This document shows, piece by piece, positions 9,246 through 17,023 of a stretch of 47,493 bases of DNA. Position numbers and translations under genes: made by a program. The stretch spans positions 1 to 47,493 of the forward strand of contig QCBT01000009.1 in the NCBI GenBank assembly GCA_003281525.1, read 5' to 3'. The notes beneath the pieces are model-generated. The model did not search any database, had not been told where the DNA came from, and saw nothing but the letters and a program-made list of their open reading frames with translations. How positions within the stretch are numbered: the first letter of the stretch is position 1; the number at the start of each line of letters is the position of its first letter. This DNA comes from Prochlorococcus sp. AG-347-J06 (GTDB taxonomy: Bacteria; Cyanobacteriota; Cyanobacteriia; PCC-6307; Cyanobiaceae).

Positions 9246-9845
9246 TTGATTACTTATACCAAACCGCTTTCAAAATTAATTGGTCATTTTGAGAAGTTCC
9301 CAGGGATTGGTCCAAGAACAGCACAACGATTAGCCCTGTTTATTTTAAAACAACCTGAAAGTACAATAAAAGATTTTTCAAAGGCTCTGTTAGAAGCACA
9401 TAGTAATGTTGGACGTTGCAAAAAGTGTTTCAATTTGACTTCAGAAGATGAATGTGAAATTTGTAAAAATACTGAAAGAAATCAGAAATTAATTTGTGTA
9501 GTAGCAGAAACTAAAGATTTGCTTGCTTTGGAGCGCGCCAGAGAATTTAAAGGTGTCTACCATGTTATTGGTGGTTTGATCTCTCCAATGGATTCTGTGG
9601 GCCCCGAACTCTTGGAAATAAGAAGCTTGGTAGAAAGAGTTAATAATTCTGAAATAGATGAGATCATATTGGCATTGACCCCGAGTGTTGAGGGAGATAC
9701 AACAAGTCTTTATATTGGAAAATTGTTAGCACCTTTTACTAAAGTTACGAGGATTGCATATGGCCTCCCAATGGGCAGTGAACTTGAATATGTAGATGAA
9801 GTTACTCTTGCAAGGGCGTTAGAAGGAAGAACAAAACTAAATTAG
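9246..9845 (+). CDS. recR: Recombination protein RecR
   Basis: A 199-residue RecR, part of RecFOR gap repair that loads RecA onto SSB-coated DNA. Helix-hairpin-helix [13 protein letters not shown] (18-30), a four-Cys zinc finger (Cys 58, 61, 70, 73) and a Toprim domain from about residue 82 ([14 protein letters not shown] ... [17 protein letters not shown]). The length equals the family norm. The start is TTG at 9246; no in-frame ATG exists before the conserved YTKPLSKLI segment. lipA begins 3 bases after its stop, so the two form an operon. Confidence 0.95.
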   Translation: MITYTKPLSKLIGHFEKFPGIGPRTAQRLALFILKQPESTIKDFSKALLEAHSNVGRCKKCFNLTSEDECEICKNTERNQKLICVVAETKDLLALERAREFKGVYHVIGGLISPMDSVGPELLEIRSLVERVNNSEIDEIILALTPSVEGDTTSLYIGKLLAPFTKVTRIAYGLPMGSELEYVDEVTLARALEGRTKLN

Positions 9846-9848
9846 ACC

Positions 9849-10748
9849 ATGAGAAATAATAATTTAATCAATAAAGAAAAAATCTTAAGACTTCCCTCTT
9901 GGATCAAATTTCCTATTAGTAAAGCTTCAGAATTCGAAAAAATACAAACACTCATCAAAAAATCAAATATTCATACTATTTGTGAAGAAGCAAGATGTCC
10001 AAATAGAGCAGAATGTTATGCCTCAGGAACAGCCACTTTCTTACTGGGTGGATCGATATGTTCTCGTTCATGTGCTTTTTGTCAGGTAAATAAAGGTAGA
10101 CCTAGTTCTATCAATATTGATGAATGTACTCAAGTCGCTGAAGCAGTGAAAGTACTAAATTTGAAATATGTTGTTTTGACATCTGTAGCAAGAGACGATC
10201 TCCCTGATCATGGTGCAAATTTATTTATATCTACAATTGATGAGATTAGAAAAATTGATTCAACAATTAAAATAGAGGTTTTAACTCCTGATTTATGGGG
10301 TGGGGGCAAAAATTTTGATGAAACTAATAAACTTCAGACTGAGAGATTGAAGATGATTTTAGAAAAAGATCCAGTATGTTTTAATCATAATCTTGAAACT
10401 GTTGAAAGACTGCAAAAAGAAGTTAGGAGGGGGGCAAATTACAAAAAATCCCTTGGTTTACTAAAAAAGTCAAAAGAAATTGCTCCTCATATTCAAACTA
10501 AATCAGGCATTATGTTAGGCCTTGGGGAAAAACTGGATGAAATAAAAAATACAATTTATGATCTTAAAAAAATAGATTGTGATCAAATTACAATTGGCCA
10601 ATATTTAAGGCCCTCATTCAATCATTTAGCAGTTAAGAAATATTGGGATCCAACAGAGTTTGAATATTTATATCGCTTCTCTAAGGAATTAGGATTCAAA
10701 AAAGTATCTTCTGGCCCCTTAGTTAGAAGTAGTTATCATGCGGGTTAA
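9849..10748 (+). CDS. lipA: Lipoyl synthase
   Basis: A 299-residue radical-SAM enzyme that inserts two sulfurs into the octanoyl group on lipoyl-dependent proteins (pyruvate dehydrogenase E2, glycine cleavage H). It has both expected cluster motifs: CEEARCPNRAEC (Cys 45, 50, 56; auxiliary cluster) and CSRSCAFC (Cys 71, 75, 78; SAM cluster). Other conserved blocks are VLTSVARDDLPDHGA and the C-terminal GPLVRSSYHAG carrying the Ser-Ser region near the end. It follows recR by 3 bases. Its stop shares the four bases TTAA with the stop of the convergent gene at 10745. Some cyanobacteria have two lipA genes; no second copy is visible here. Confidence 0.95.
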   Translation: MRNNNLINKEKILRLPSWIKFPISKASEFEKIQTLIKKSNIHTICEEARCPNRAECYASGTATFLLGGSICSRSCAFCQVNKGRPSSINIDECTQVAEAVKVLNLKYVVLTSVARDDLPDHGANLFISTIDEIRKIDSTIKIEVLTPDLWGGGKNFDETNKLQTERLKMILEKDPVCFNHNLETVERLQKEVRRGANYKKSLGLLKKSKEIAPHIQTKSGIMLGLGEKLDEIKNTIYDLKKIDCDQITIGQYLRPSFNHLAVKKYWDPTEFEYLYRFSKELGFKKVSSGPLVRSSYHAG

Positions 10749-11245
10749 ATTTCTTCAATTAAAGAGAGTTTCTTTTCAAGTTTTTTCAATATGGAAATAC
10801 ACTCCCCGTTCATAAGTGTACCTGCACCTCCCCAAACCAATCTTAATAAAAGATCTTCTGGGCTAGAACCAACTTCTTTTACAATTTTGAATCCTATTAA
10901 CTTGAAATATCTTACAAGTTTTTTACTGTATCCTTCACTATCAAAAATAGCTAAAAGTCTTGCTTTGTTGCTTGATTTTTTTTCAATTGCCCAAGCCATA
11001 GTTGTTGCCCATATTAATTCAGAAACAAAAGCAGGAGCCTTACTAAGGATTCTTAATGTATCAAGCTGAATACCCTGTTTATTTAGATAAGTCCAACCTT
11101 TCATTTCGGCCCAAATCTTAATGATGTTATCTTTCTGTTCTGCAATAACGATTCTAAAGAAACATAATCCAAGAGTTTCTCTAACTTGAATTTTAATTAA
11201 TAATCCAATATTACTCGCTAATTTTTCTAATTCTTCAACCTTCAT
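10745..11245 (-). CDS. Conserved hypothetical protein, last gene of the lysA-to-trhO run
   Basis: A 166-residue soluble protein that I do not recognise. Features: an N-terminal amphipathic helix, a central FVSELIWATTMAWAIE segment, then ARLLAIFDSEGYSKKLVRYFKLIGFKIVKEV, which resembles the end of a GNAT acetyltransferase (a small-residue turn followed by YFKLIGF). The C-terminal RLVWGGAGTLMNGEC block is distinctive. It starts 11 bases after the trhO stop and ends within the lipA stop (shared TTAA). A degenerate acetyltransferase fold is possible but not shown. Confidence 0.65.
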   Translation of the reverse strand: MKVEELEKLASNIGLLIKIQVRETLGLCFFRIVIAEQKDNIIKIWAEMKGWTYLNKQGIQLDTLRILSKAPAFVSELIWATTMAWAIEKKSSNKARLLAIFDSEGYSKKLVRYFKLIGFKIVKEVGSSPEDLLLRLVWGGAGTLMNGECISILKKLEKKLSLIEEI

Positions 11246-11256
11246 GATTTTGAAAA

Positions 11257-12189
11257 TTAGTCCTTATAGATTTTATGATTTTCCACTTTTAATCTTTCGA
11301 TCTGTTTTTGTCTTTCTTCAAACCTTTTCCTATCATCATCACTAAATTGATCTATGCAGAAATGACATTGGATACCCTTTCTATATTCTTTTCTTTCTTG
11401 ATCTTGAATTGAAACTGGCATTCCACATGCATGACAAATCGAGTAGGAGCCTTTTTCTAATTCTTGATCTAAAGCAACTCTTTTATCAAAAACATAACAT
11501 TCACCTTCAAATAAGCTTTTTTCTTTTGGTATGTCATCAAGGTATTGAAGGATGCCCCCTTGTAGGTGATATATGTTTTTATAACCTTTCTTTTTCAGCA
11601 AACTAGTAGCTTTTTCACACCTTATTCCTCCGGTACAAAACATTGCTATGTTTGTAGACGCTCTATTTTCTAAATGGTTATCTAAATGATCATCTACCCA
11701 CTTGGGGAATTCGCTAAAATTTTCTGTATTTGGGTTTATTGAGTTCTGAAATGTACCTATAGAAACCTCATAATGATTTCTAGTATCAATGACTATTGTA
11801 TTTTGATTTTTAATTAACTTATTCCAATCAGCTGAGTCAATATAGGTCCCATTATTTTCTGAAGGGTTTATTTCTGGGACACCCATGGTAACTATTTCTT
11901 TCTTGATTTTTATTTTTAATTTTTTGAAGACTTTGTTTTTTGAATAATTTACTTTAATATTCAAATTTCTATTATCTGCATATTTATTGAGTAAATTGAT
12001 AACAATATCAATTACATTTGTCTCAGCACAAATTGTTCCATTAATACCTTCACTTGCAAAAATAAGTAAACCTGATAGGTCGTTTTCATTTTCTATTTCT
12101 AATAATTTATTCTTTAGATCAACAATTAAGTTTTCTTGAAAAGGGAAGAAAGAGTAAAGAGAAACTATTTTATAATATTTGCCTTTCAT
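11257..12189 (-). CDS. trhO: tRNA uridine-34 hydroxylase, rhodanese family (TrhO/YceA)
   Basis: A rhodanese-domain protein of the UPF0176/TrhO family, which makes 5-hydroxyuridine at the wobble base of tRNA using oxygen. An N-terminal acylphosphatase-like domain ([13 protein letters not shown]...FASEGINGT) is followed by a rhodanese domain with the active-site Cys in [12 protein letters not shown]. Next comes a Cys pair region ([10 protein letters not shown] ... IQCHFC) typical of the family. The reading frame can be extended to a TTG at 12213. I prefer the ATG at 12189 (310 residues) because it overlaps the bioB stop as ATGA and leads directly into the conserved start of the domain. Confidence 0.88.
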   Translation of the reverse strand: MKGKYYKIVSLYSFFPFQENLIVDLKNKLLEIENENDLSGLLIFASEGINGTICAETNVIDIVINLLNKYADNRNLNIKVNYSKNKVFKKLKIKIKKEIVTMGVPEINPSENNGTYIDSADWNKLIKNQNTIVIDTRNHYEVSIGTFQNSINPNTENFSEFPKWVDDHLDNHLENRASTNIAMFCTGGIRCEKATSLLKKKGYKNIYHLQGGILQYLDDIPKEKSLFEGECYVFDKRVALDQELEKGSYSICHACGMPVSIQDQERKEYRKGIQCHFCIDQFSDDDRKRFEERQKQIERLKVENHKIYKD

Positions 12190-13193
12190 AAAGAAGATAA
12201 TGTTTTTTCGCAAGTTTCAAAATCTTTGTTAAATGATACTCCAACCTCTTTAAGAAGTTTTCTGTCTGATTGAAAAGATGGATTTGATGTTGTGAGCAAC
12301 TCATCTCCATAAAAAATTGAATTTGCTCCACATTGAAAACATAATATTTGGGCTTCTTTTGAAAGCTTTTCTCGCCCTGCACTTAATCTTATTTTACTTT
12401 TAGGCATAAGAATTCTTGCTGTGGCTATCATCCTTATCATTTCAATAGAATCAATTTCTTGATTATCTTCTAAACCAGTACCTTCAATAGCTACTAATGA
12501 ATTTATAGGAACACTCTCAGGGTGAGGATTCATGTTTGAAAGCACTTCTAAAAGAGATGCTCGATCTCCACTAGTTTCACCCAAGCCTATTATCCCTCCA
12601 CAACAAACATTTATTCCTGCATTCCTAACTCTTTTGATAGTATCAAGTCTGTCTTGATAAGTTCTAGTCGTAATAATATTTTTATAATGCTCAGGACTAG
12701 TATCAAGATTGTGGTTATACGCGGTCAAACCTGCATCAGCCAGTCTGGAAGCTTGTTCTTCTGTAAGCATCCCAGCAGTAACGCATGCTTCCATCCCTAA
12801 ATCTCTTACGCCGCTAACCATCTCTAACATTGCATTAAAAGATTTCCCATCTCTAATTTCTCTCCATGCCCAACCCATACAGAACCTATCTGCACCCTCA
12901 TTTTTTGCTATTTGAGCTCTTGATAAAACCTCTTCAACTTGAAATTGTGGATGACTTTTGATTTCGCTAGCACTATAAATTGATTGGCTACAGTACGAAC
13001 AATTTTCTTCACATCCACCAGTTTTTACGCTGAACAATGATGCTAATTGAATATCGTATTTGTTAAATTTCCTATGAACGGTTTGTGATTCCCACATTAA
13101 ATCAATAAGAGGCATATTAAGTATTTCCAAAATCTCCTCTTTATTCCAATCGAACCTAATTTCTTTACATAACTGATTATTTGAATTAGCCAT
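12186..13193 (-). CDS. bioB: Biotin synthase
   Basis: Radical-SAM enzyme inserting sulfur into dethiobiotin. CEENCSYC (Cys 61, 65, 68 from the chosen start) binds the SAM cluster; [25 protein letters not shown] and the C-terminal block [20 protein letters not shown] are family signatures. The frame also opens at an ATG at 13232 (348 residues), but that adds 13 unconserved residues and a 47-base overlap with uppS. The ATG at 13193 gives 335 residues and an 8-base overlap. The stop TGA overlaps the trhO ATG. No other biotin genes are in the window. Confidence 0.93.
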   Translation of the reverse strand: MANSNNQLCKEIRFDWNKEEILEILNMPLIDLMWESQTVHRKFNKYDIQLASLFSVKTGGCEENCSYCSQSIYSASEIKSHPQFQVEEVLSRAQIAKNEGADRFCMGWAWREIRDGKSFNAMLEMVSGVRDLGMEACVTAGMLTEEQASRLADAGLTAYNHNLDTSPEHYKNIITTRTYQDRLDTIKRVRNAGINVCCGGIIGLGETSGDRASLLEVLSNMNPHPESVPINSLVAIEGTGLEDNQEIDSIEMIRMIATARILMPKSKIRLSAGREKLSKEAQILCFQCGANSIFYGDELLTTSNPSFQSDRKLLKEVGVSFNKDFETCEKTLSSL

Positions 13194-14001
13194 TTTTATT
13201 AGGAAAATATTGCGAATCTTCAAAAGATTCATTTGGTAATGATTCTATACCGCCGAAACGTCTATTTCTTGATTGGTAATCAATTATTGCTTTAAGAAAT
13301 TCATGCTCATTGAATTCTGGCCAAAGAACGTCAGATATATAAATTTCTGAATATGCTAATTGCCATAATAAAAAATTACTTATCCTTTTTTCACCACTAG
13401 TTCTTATTAGTAATTCTGGATCATTAATCCCTCTAGTTAATAGCTCTGAATTAAATAATTCTTCATTAATTTCACTTGGTTTTATTTTTCCAGCAGAAGA
13501 TTTAAATGCTAGTTCTTTTGCAACTTTTACTATTTCTTGTCTACCTCCGTAATTAACACAAACATTGAATAAAAATTTGTTGTTGTTTTTAGTAAGTGAT
13601 TCTGAGCTAGAGATTATTTTTTTTAAACTTTTTGGGAAAGGAGTTAAATCTCCAATAAATTTTATTTTTGTTGATTCTTCATGTATCTCTTTAATTTCGT
13701 TTTTCAAAACTTCGCTAAAAAGATTTATAAGAAAATCAACTTCTTTCGTTGGTCTTGTCCAATTCTCAGTTGAAAAAGCATAAACAGTAATTACTTTACA
13801 TCCTAAATTTTTTGCAGCTTTGAGAATTTTTTTTAATACACAAACACCTTGTTTATGTCCAAATGATCGAGGCAAACCTTTTCTGGTCGCCCATCTCCCA
13901 TTGCCGTCCATAATTATAGCTACATGATTGGGCAATTTTTGCTTATCTATTTTTATTAATAATTCACTAATTTTATTGTCTATTACTTTTTCTAAACTCA
14001 T
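13186..14001 (-). CDS. uppS: Undecaprenyl diphosphate synthase (cis-prenyltransferase)
   Basis: A 271-residue enzyme that condenses isopentenyl diphosphate onto farnesyl diphosphate to build the C55 lipid carrier for peptidoglycan and O-antigen. [13 protein letters not shown] holds the catalytic Asp (32); [18 protein letters not shown] and the C-terminal [22 protein letters not shown] and RNRRFGG motifs are all present. It starts 3 bases after the cdaA stop and overlaps bioB by 8 bases, so it lies in one transcription unit with lysA and cdaA. Confidence 0.95.
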   Translation of the reverse strand: MSLEKVIDNKISELLIKIDKQKLPNHVAIIMDGNGRWATRKGLPRSFGHKQGVCVLKKILKAAKNLGCKVITVYAFSTENWTRPTKEVDFLINLFSEVLKNEIKEIHEESTKIKFIGDLTPFPKSLKKIISSSESLTKNNNKFLFNVCVNYGGRQEIVKVAKELAFKSSAGKIKPSEINEELFNSELLTRGINDPELLIRTSGEKRISNFLLWQLAYSEIYISDVLWPEFNEHEFLKAIIDYQSRNRRFGGIESLPNESFEDSQYFPNKNG

Positions 14002-14004
14002 GCG

Positions 14005-14913
14005 TTAATCCTTTTTGTTAATAAAAATTTCCGATTTTTCTGACTCTTTTTTATTAATATCACTGATGATATTATCACCCGTCTCTGTCTTTTGGGATGA
14101 GAAATTTTTACTTAAAGATGCTTTATTTGCTCCTAAAGAGTTTTGATTTCCAATCAATTTTGCAAGAAGTTCTTGTAACCTGCTGCTGGTTATTGGCCTT
14201 TCTAATTTGCCTTGGTTTGCTAATGATAACGTACCTGTTTCCTCAGAAACAACAATACAAATACATCTGTCAAATCTTTCTGTAATCCCTAATGCTGCTA
14301 AATGTCTTGTGCCATATCTACTTATTCCTTGTCTTGAGAGAGGAAGTATTACGCCAGCAGAAATTATTTTATTTCCTTTCACAAGAACTGCTCCATCATG
14401 TAAAGGCGTATCTGTAGCAAAAAGATTTATTAAAAGGTCAGTTGATAATTGTGCCTCAATATTGGTACCTGAATATAAAAAATCTTCCGGTCTTAAATCA
14501 CTTCCCAAATCCACAACGATTAAAGCACCTCTTCTATTTTGTGAGAGTTTACCTGCAGTATCAACTAACTGAGTAATGGTAGTTGAAGTTGCTCTAAATT
14601 CCTTTGGTGGATTCCCAAGTAATACAGCTAGCCTCCCAGTGCCAAGTAATTCCATTAATCTTCTTAACTCTCCTTGCCAAAGGATCGCTAATGAGAGAGA
14701 GCAAGCGAGGACTACAGCATCAATTAATTTTGATGTTAGTGGTAAGTATGCATATCTTTGAATAAACCATGCAGATGATACTAAAAATAAATATCCTCTT
14801 AGAAGCCATAATGTCCGTTGTTCTTTTACTCTAGAGAATAATAAAAGTCCGAAACCAACAGCAAATAAGACATCTAATAAAAGCTTTAAATTTATAATCC
14901 CCCAGAAATTCAC
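14005..14913 (-). CDS. cdaA: Diadenylate cyclase, membrane-bound CdaA type
   Basis: A 302-residue protein with three N-terminal hydrophobic helices (about 5-80) and a DisA_N/DAC domain. The family makes cyclic di-AMP from two ATP and governs osmolyte transport and cell-wall homeostasis. The DGA motif is at 173-175 (PLHDGAVLV) and VVSEETG at 221-227. The normally GTRHR element reads GTRHL (201-205): the last Arg of the RHR signature is Leu, confirmed in the DNA (codon TTA). The rest of the domain is intact, so reduced or altered activity is a question, not a conclusion. The start is a GTG at 14913. The C-terminal 45 residues are Ser/Lys-rich and disordered-looking. uppS follows after 3 bases. 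Confidence 0.88.
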   Translation of the reverse strand: MNFWGIINLKLLLDVLFAVGFGLLLFSRVKEQRTLWLLRGYLFLVSSAWFIQRYAYLPLTSKLIDAVVLACSLSLAILWQGELRRLMELLGTGRLAVLLGNPPKEFRATSTTITQLVDTAGKLSQNRRGALIVVDLGSDLRPEDFLYSGTNIEAQLSTDLLINLFATDTPLHDGAVLVKGNKIISAGVILPLSRQGISRYGTRHLAALGITERFDRCICIVVSEETGTLSLANQGKLERPITSSRLQELLAKLIGNQNSLGANKASLSKNFSSQKTETGDNIISDINKKESEKSEIFINKKD

Positions 14914-14947
14914 ACTAAAAACAAAATTTACTTAAATTTACCTAATT

Positions 14948-16315
14948 TTATTTAATAAAGCGATCAGGTAAAACATCATATTTCAAAAGATCAGATGGAC
15001 TTTCTCTTTTTTGAATAATCTCTGCTTCTCCATTACAAACTAAAAGTGCTGCAGGTCTTGGAATTCTGTTGTAGTTAGAACTCATTGAATTGTTGTAAGC
15101 ACCAGTACCAAAAACACATATTAGATCCCCTGTTTTGCAATTTGCTAGTTCTATCTCCTTAAACAATACATCTCCCGATTCGCAGTGTTTGCCAGCAATT
15201 GTATATTTATTTTTAGAGTTAATATTAAGAGGGTTTTTTACCAAACATGCAGAGTAATTTGATTGATATGTTATTGGCCTTGGATTATCACTCATCCCGC
15301 CATCAACAGACAAATAAGTTCTGATTCCAGGAATTTCTTTAAAAGCCCCAATTTTGTAAATTGTTATGCCTGCTGTAGATACGATAGATCTTCCAGGTTC
15401 ACACATCAATTTGGGCAAATCTAAATTGTGTTTTTTACAAGATTTTACAACTGAATGGGAAACAGTTTTTACCCATTCATCGATAGAAGGTGGATCATCA
15501 CTTATTGTATATTTAATGCCTAAACCTCCACCAATATTAAGTTCTTTAATATCATGGCCAAATTTTTTGGCGTCTAAAATAACCTTTACCATTATTTCAC
15601 CAAGATCCTTATGAGGGTCTAGTTCAAAGATCTGGGAACCAATATGAGCATGTATTCCTTTTAATTTTAAATGTTTAGTTTCGCTTATGCTTGTAAATAA
15701 ACTATTCAAATATTCGATTCCAAAACCAAATTTGCTATCAAATGAACCTGTTCTTATGTATTCATGTGTATGGCATTCGATTCCAGGAGTAAAGCGAATC
15801 ATTATTTCTAAGTCATGATTTAATGAATTTGATACTTCCTCTAATCTTCTTAAGTCATAGTCATTATCTACAATTATTTTGATGTTATTTCTAATTGCGT
15901 AATCAATTTCTTTGTCAGATTTATTATTCCCATGAAAAACAATTTTTTCATTTGGTACCCCACCCTTTAGAGCAGTTAATAATTCTCCCTCGGACACTGC
16001 ATCAAGTCCTAAACCTTCTGAGGAAACAAGATTACTCATGAATATAGAGCTATTTGCCTTGGAAGCATATATAGGGAGAGATTCCCCTGGGTAATATTTT
16101 TCTAATGCTTTTTTATAAGCTCTACAAGACTTTCTTAAAGTGATTTCATCCAATATATATAAAGGAGAATCATATTTTTTAACTAACTCTTCAATAGAAC
16201 AGCCACCAACTGACAATTTTCCATCTCCTCCAATGGATGTGGTAATTGGTACGATATTTTTATTAGGACTTTCCAAGTCAATTTTCTGTTTTAAAAAAGA
16301 TTGTTTTTCTTCCAT
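14948..16315 (-). CDS. lysA: Diaminopimelate decarboxylase
   Basis: A 455-residue PLP enzyme converting meso-diaminopimelate to lysine, the last lysine step and a drain on the peptidoglycan precursor. PLP lysine in YASKANS (Lys 86), HAHIGSQI, phosphate-binding GGGLGIKY, CEPGRSIV and the catalytic Cys in CESGDVLF are present. ATG at 16315; an N-terminal extension of about 25 residues precedes the fold. It is the first gene of the minus-strand run ending at 10745. cdaA follows after 34 bases. It is divergent from the rimI-like gene, with 88 bases between them. Confidence 0.95.
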   Translation of the reverse strand: MEEKQSFLKQKIDLESPNKNIVPITTSIGGDGKLSVGGCSIEELVKKYDSPLYILDEITLRKSCRAYKKALEKYYPGESLPIYASKANSSIFMSNLVSSEGLGLDAVSEGELLTALKGGVPNEKIVFHGNNKSDKEIDYAIRNNIKIIVDNDYDLRRLEEVSNSLNHDLEIMIRFTPGIECHTHEYIRTGSFDSKFGFGIEYLNSLFTSISETKHLKLKGIHAHIGSQIFELDPHKDLGEIMVKVILDAKKFGHDIKELNIGGGLGIKYTISDDPPSIDEWVKTVSHSVVKSCKKHNLDLPKLMCEPGRSIVSTAGITIYKIGAFKEIPGIRTYLSVDGGMSDNPRPITYQSNYSACLVKNPLNINSKNKYTIAGKHCESGDVLFKEIELANCKTGDLICVFGTGAYNNSMSSNYNRIPRPAALLVCNGEAEIIQKRESPSDLLKYDVLPDRFIK

Positions 16316-16356
16316 AAGACAACTTTAAATAAAGTTTTGCCAAAACTGTCATATTT

Positions 16357-16362
16357 TATAAT
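16357..16362 (+). promoter_or_regulatory. Candidate -10 element for the rimI-like gene
   Basis: A perfect TATAAT lies 41 bases before the ATG at 16404, in the 88-base divergent gap with lysA. A TTGCCA at 16337-16342 could be a -35, but the 14-base spacer is short. Called from consensus only. Confidence 0.35.
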
Positions 16363-16403
16363 GACTCTAGATTTGAACTTTTTAAATATACATACATAAT
16401 AAA

Positions 16404-16844
16404 ATGATATCTATCAAACAAATAAATGAGAAAGATATTGATTTATGTTATGAATTAGATTCAAATACTATTTCCCTATGGAGCAAGAAACAATGGGCTA
16501 ACGAATTCAAAAAAGAAGGTACAAAAATCTTTGGATTATTAATTACAAATATAGTCATTGGAATATGTGTTTTTCAGGTTGTTCTTGATGAAGCTCAAAT
16601 AAATTATTTTGTTGTAAATAAGAAATTTAGGGAAAAGGGTTTTGGATCATATCTTATGACCTTTTTAATTAATAAATGTGAAAAATTAAATTTAAAAAAA
16701 ATTCTATTGGAAGTTTCTCAGGGCAATGTTACTGCTGAAAGATTTTATAGTCGCTTTGATTTTTCTACTGTTGGAATAAGAAAAAATTATTATAAAGATG
16801 GCTCTCATGCTCTTTTAAAAGAAAAAAAATTAACAACGAAATAA
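16404..16844 (+). CDS. rimI: GNAT acetyltransferase, RimI-like
   Basis: A 146-residue single-domain GNAT protein. The acetyl-CoA-binding motif is degenerate but recognisable (VNKKFREKGFGSYLMTFLINKCEK, about 72-95), followed by LLEVSQGNVTAERFYSRFDFSTVGIRKNYYKDGSHALLK. The ending (N..A..FY...GF...G.R..YY..G.DAL) is characteristic of RimI, which acetylates the N-terminal alanine of ribosomal protein S18. Substrate specificity cannot be proved from sequence alone. It is divergent from lysA and upstream of clpC. Confidence 0.75.
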   Translation: MISIKQINEKDIDLCYELDSNTISLWSKKQWANEFKKEGTKIFGLLITNIVIGICVFQVVLDEAQINYFVVNKKFREKGFGSYLMTFLINKCEKLNLKKILLEVSQGNVTAERFYSRFDFSTVGIRKNYYKDGSHALLKEKKLTTK

Positions 16845-16888
16845 TGTAAAAATTTAATTGTTCGGATAACCAGAATCGTTGAAATTAC

Positions 16889-16894
16889 TATAAT
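16889..16894 (+). promoter_or_regulatory. Candidate -10 element upstream of clpC
   Basis: A perfect TATAAT in the 179-base gap before clpC, about 130 bases before its ATG at 17024. This would leave a long leader. No good -35 hexamer is seen 16-18 bases upstream. The AGGA at 17007-17010 is 13 bases from the ATG, a loose ribosome-binding site. I see no hairpin of note in the rest of the gap. Confidence 0.35.
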
Positions 16895-17023
16895 ATCTTG
16901 CTATATCACTAAAAAAGTTCAATTTAATTTGATAATTTATACTTTTGGGTATTCACAAAAGCTCATTCTGAACACAAAACTGACATATTACTGGTAGGTT
17001 ATTAATAGGAATTTAATCTTCTA

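Noticed and set aside
12189..12213. TTG at 12213 as start of trhO
   Set aside because: The ATG at 12189 overlaps the bioB stop as ATGA and opens straight into the conserved domain.
14207..14572. 121-codon open frame on the plus strand within cdaA
   Set aside because: Fully antisense to an intact DAC domain, with no recognisable motif; a shadow frame.
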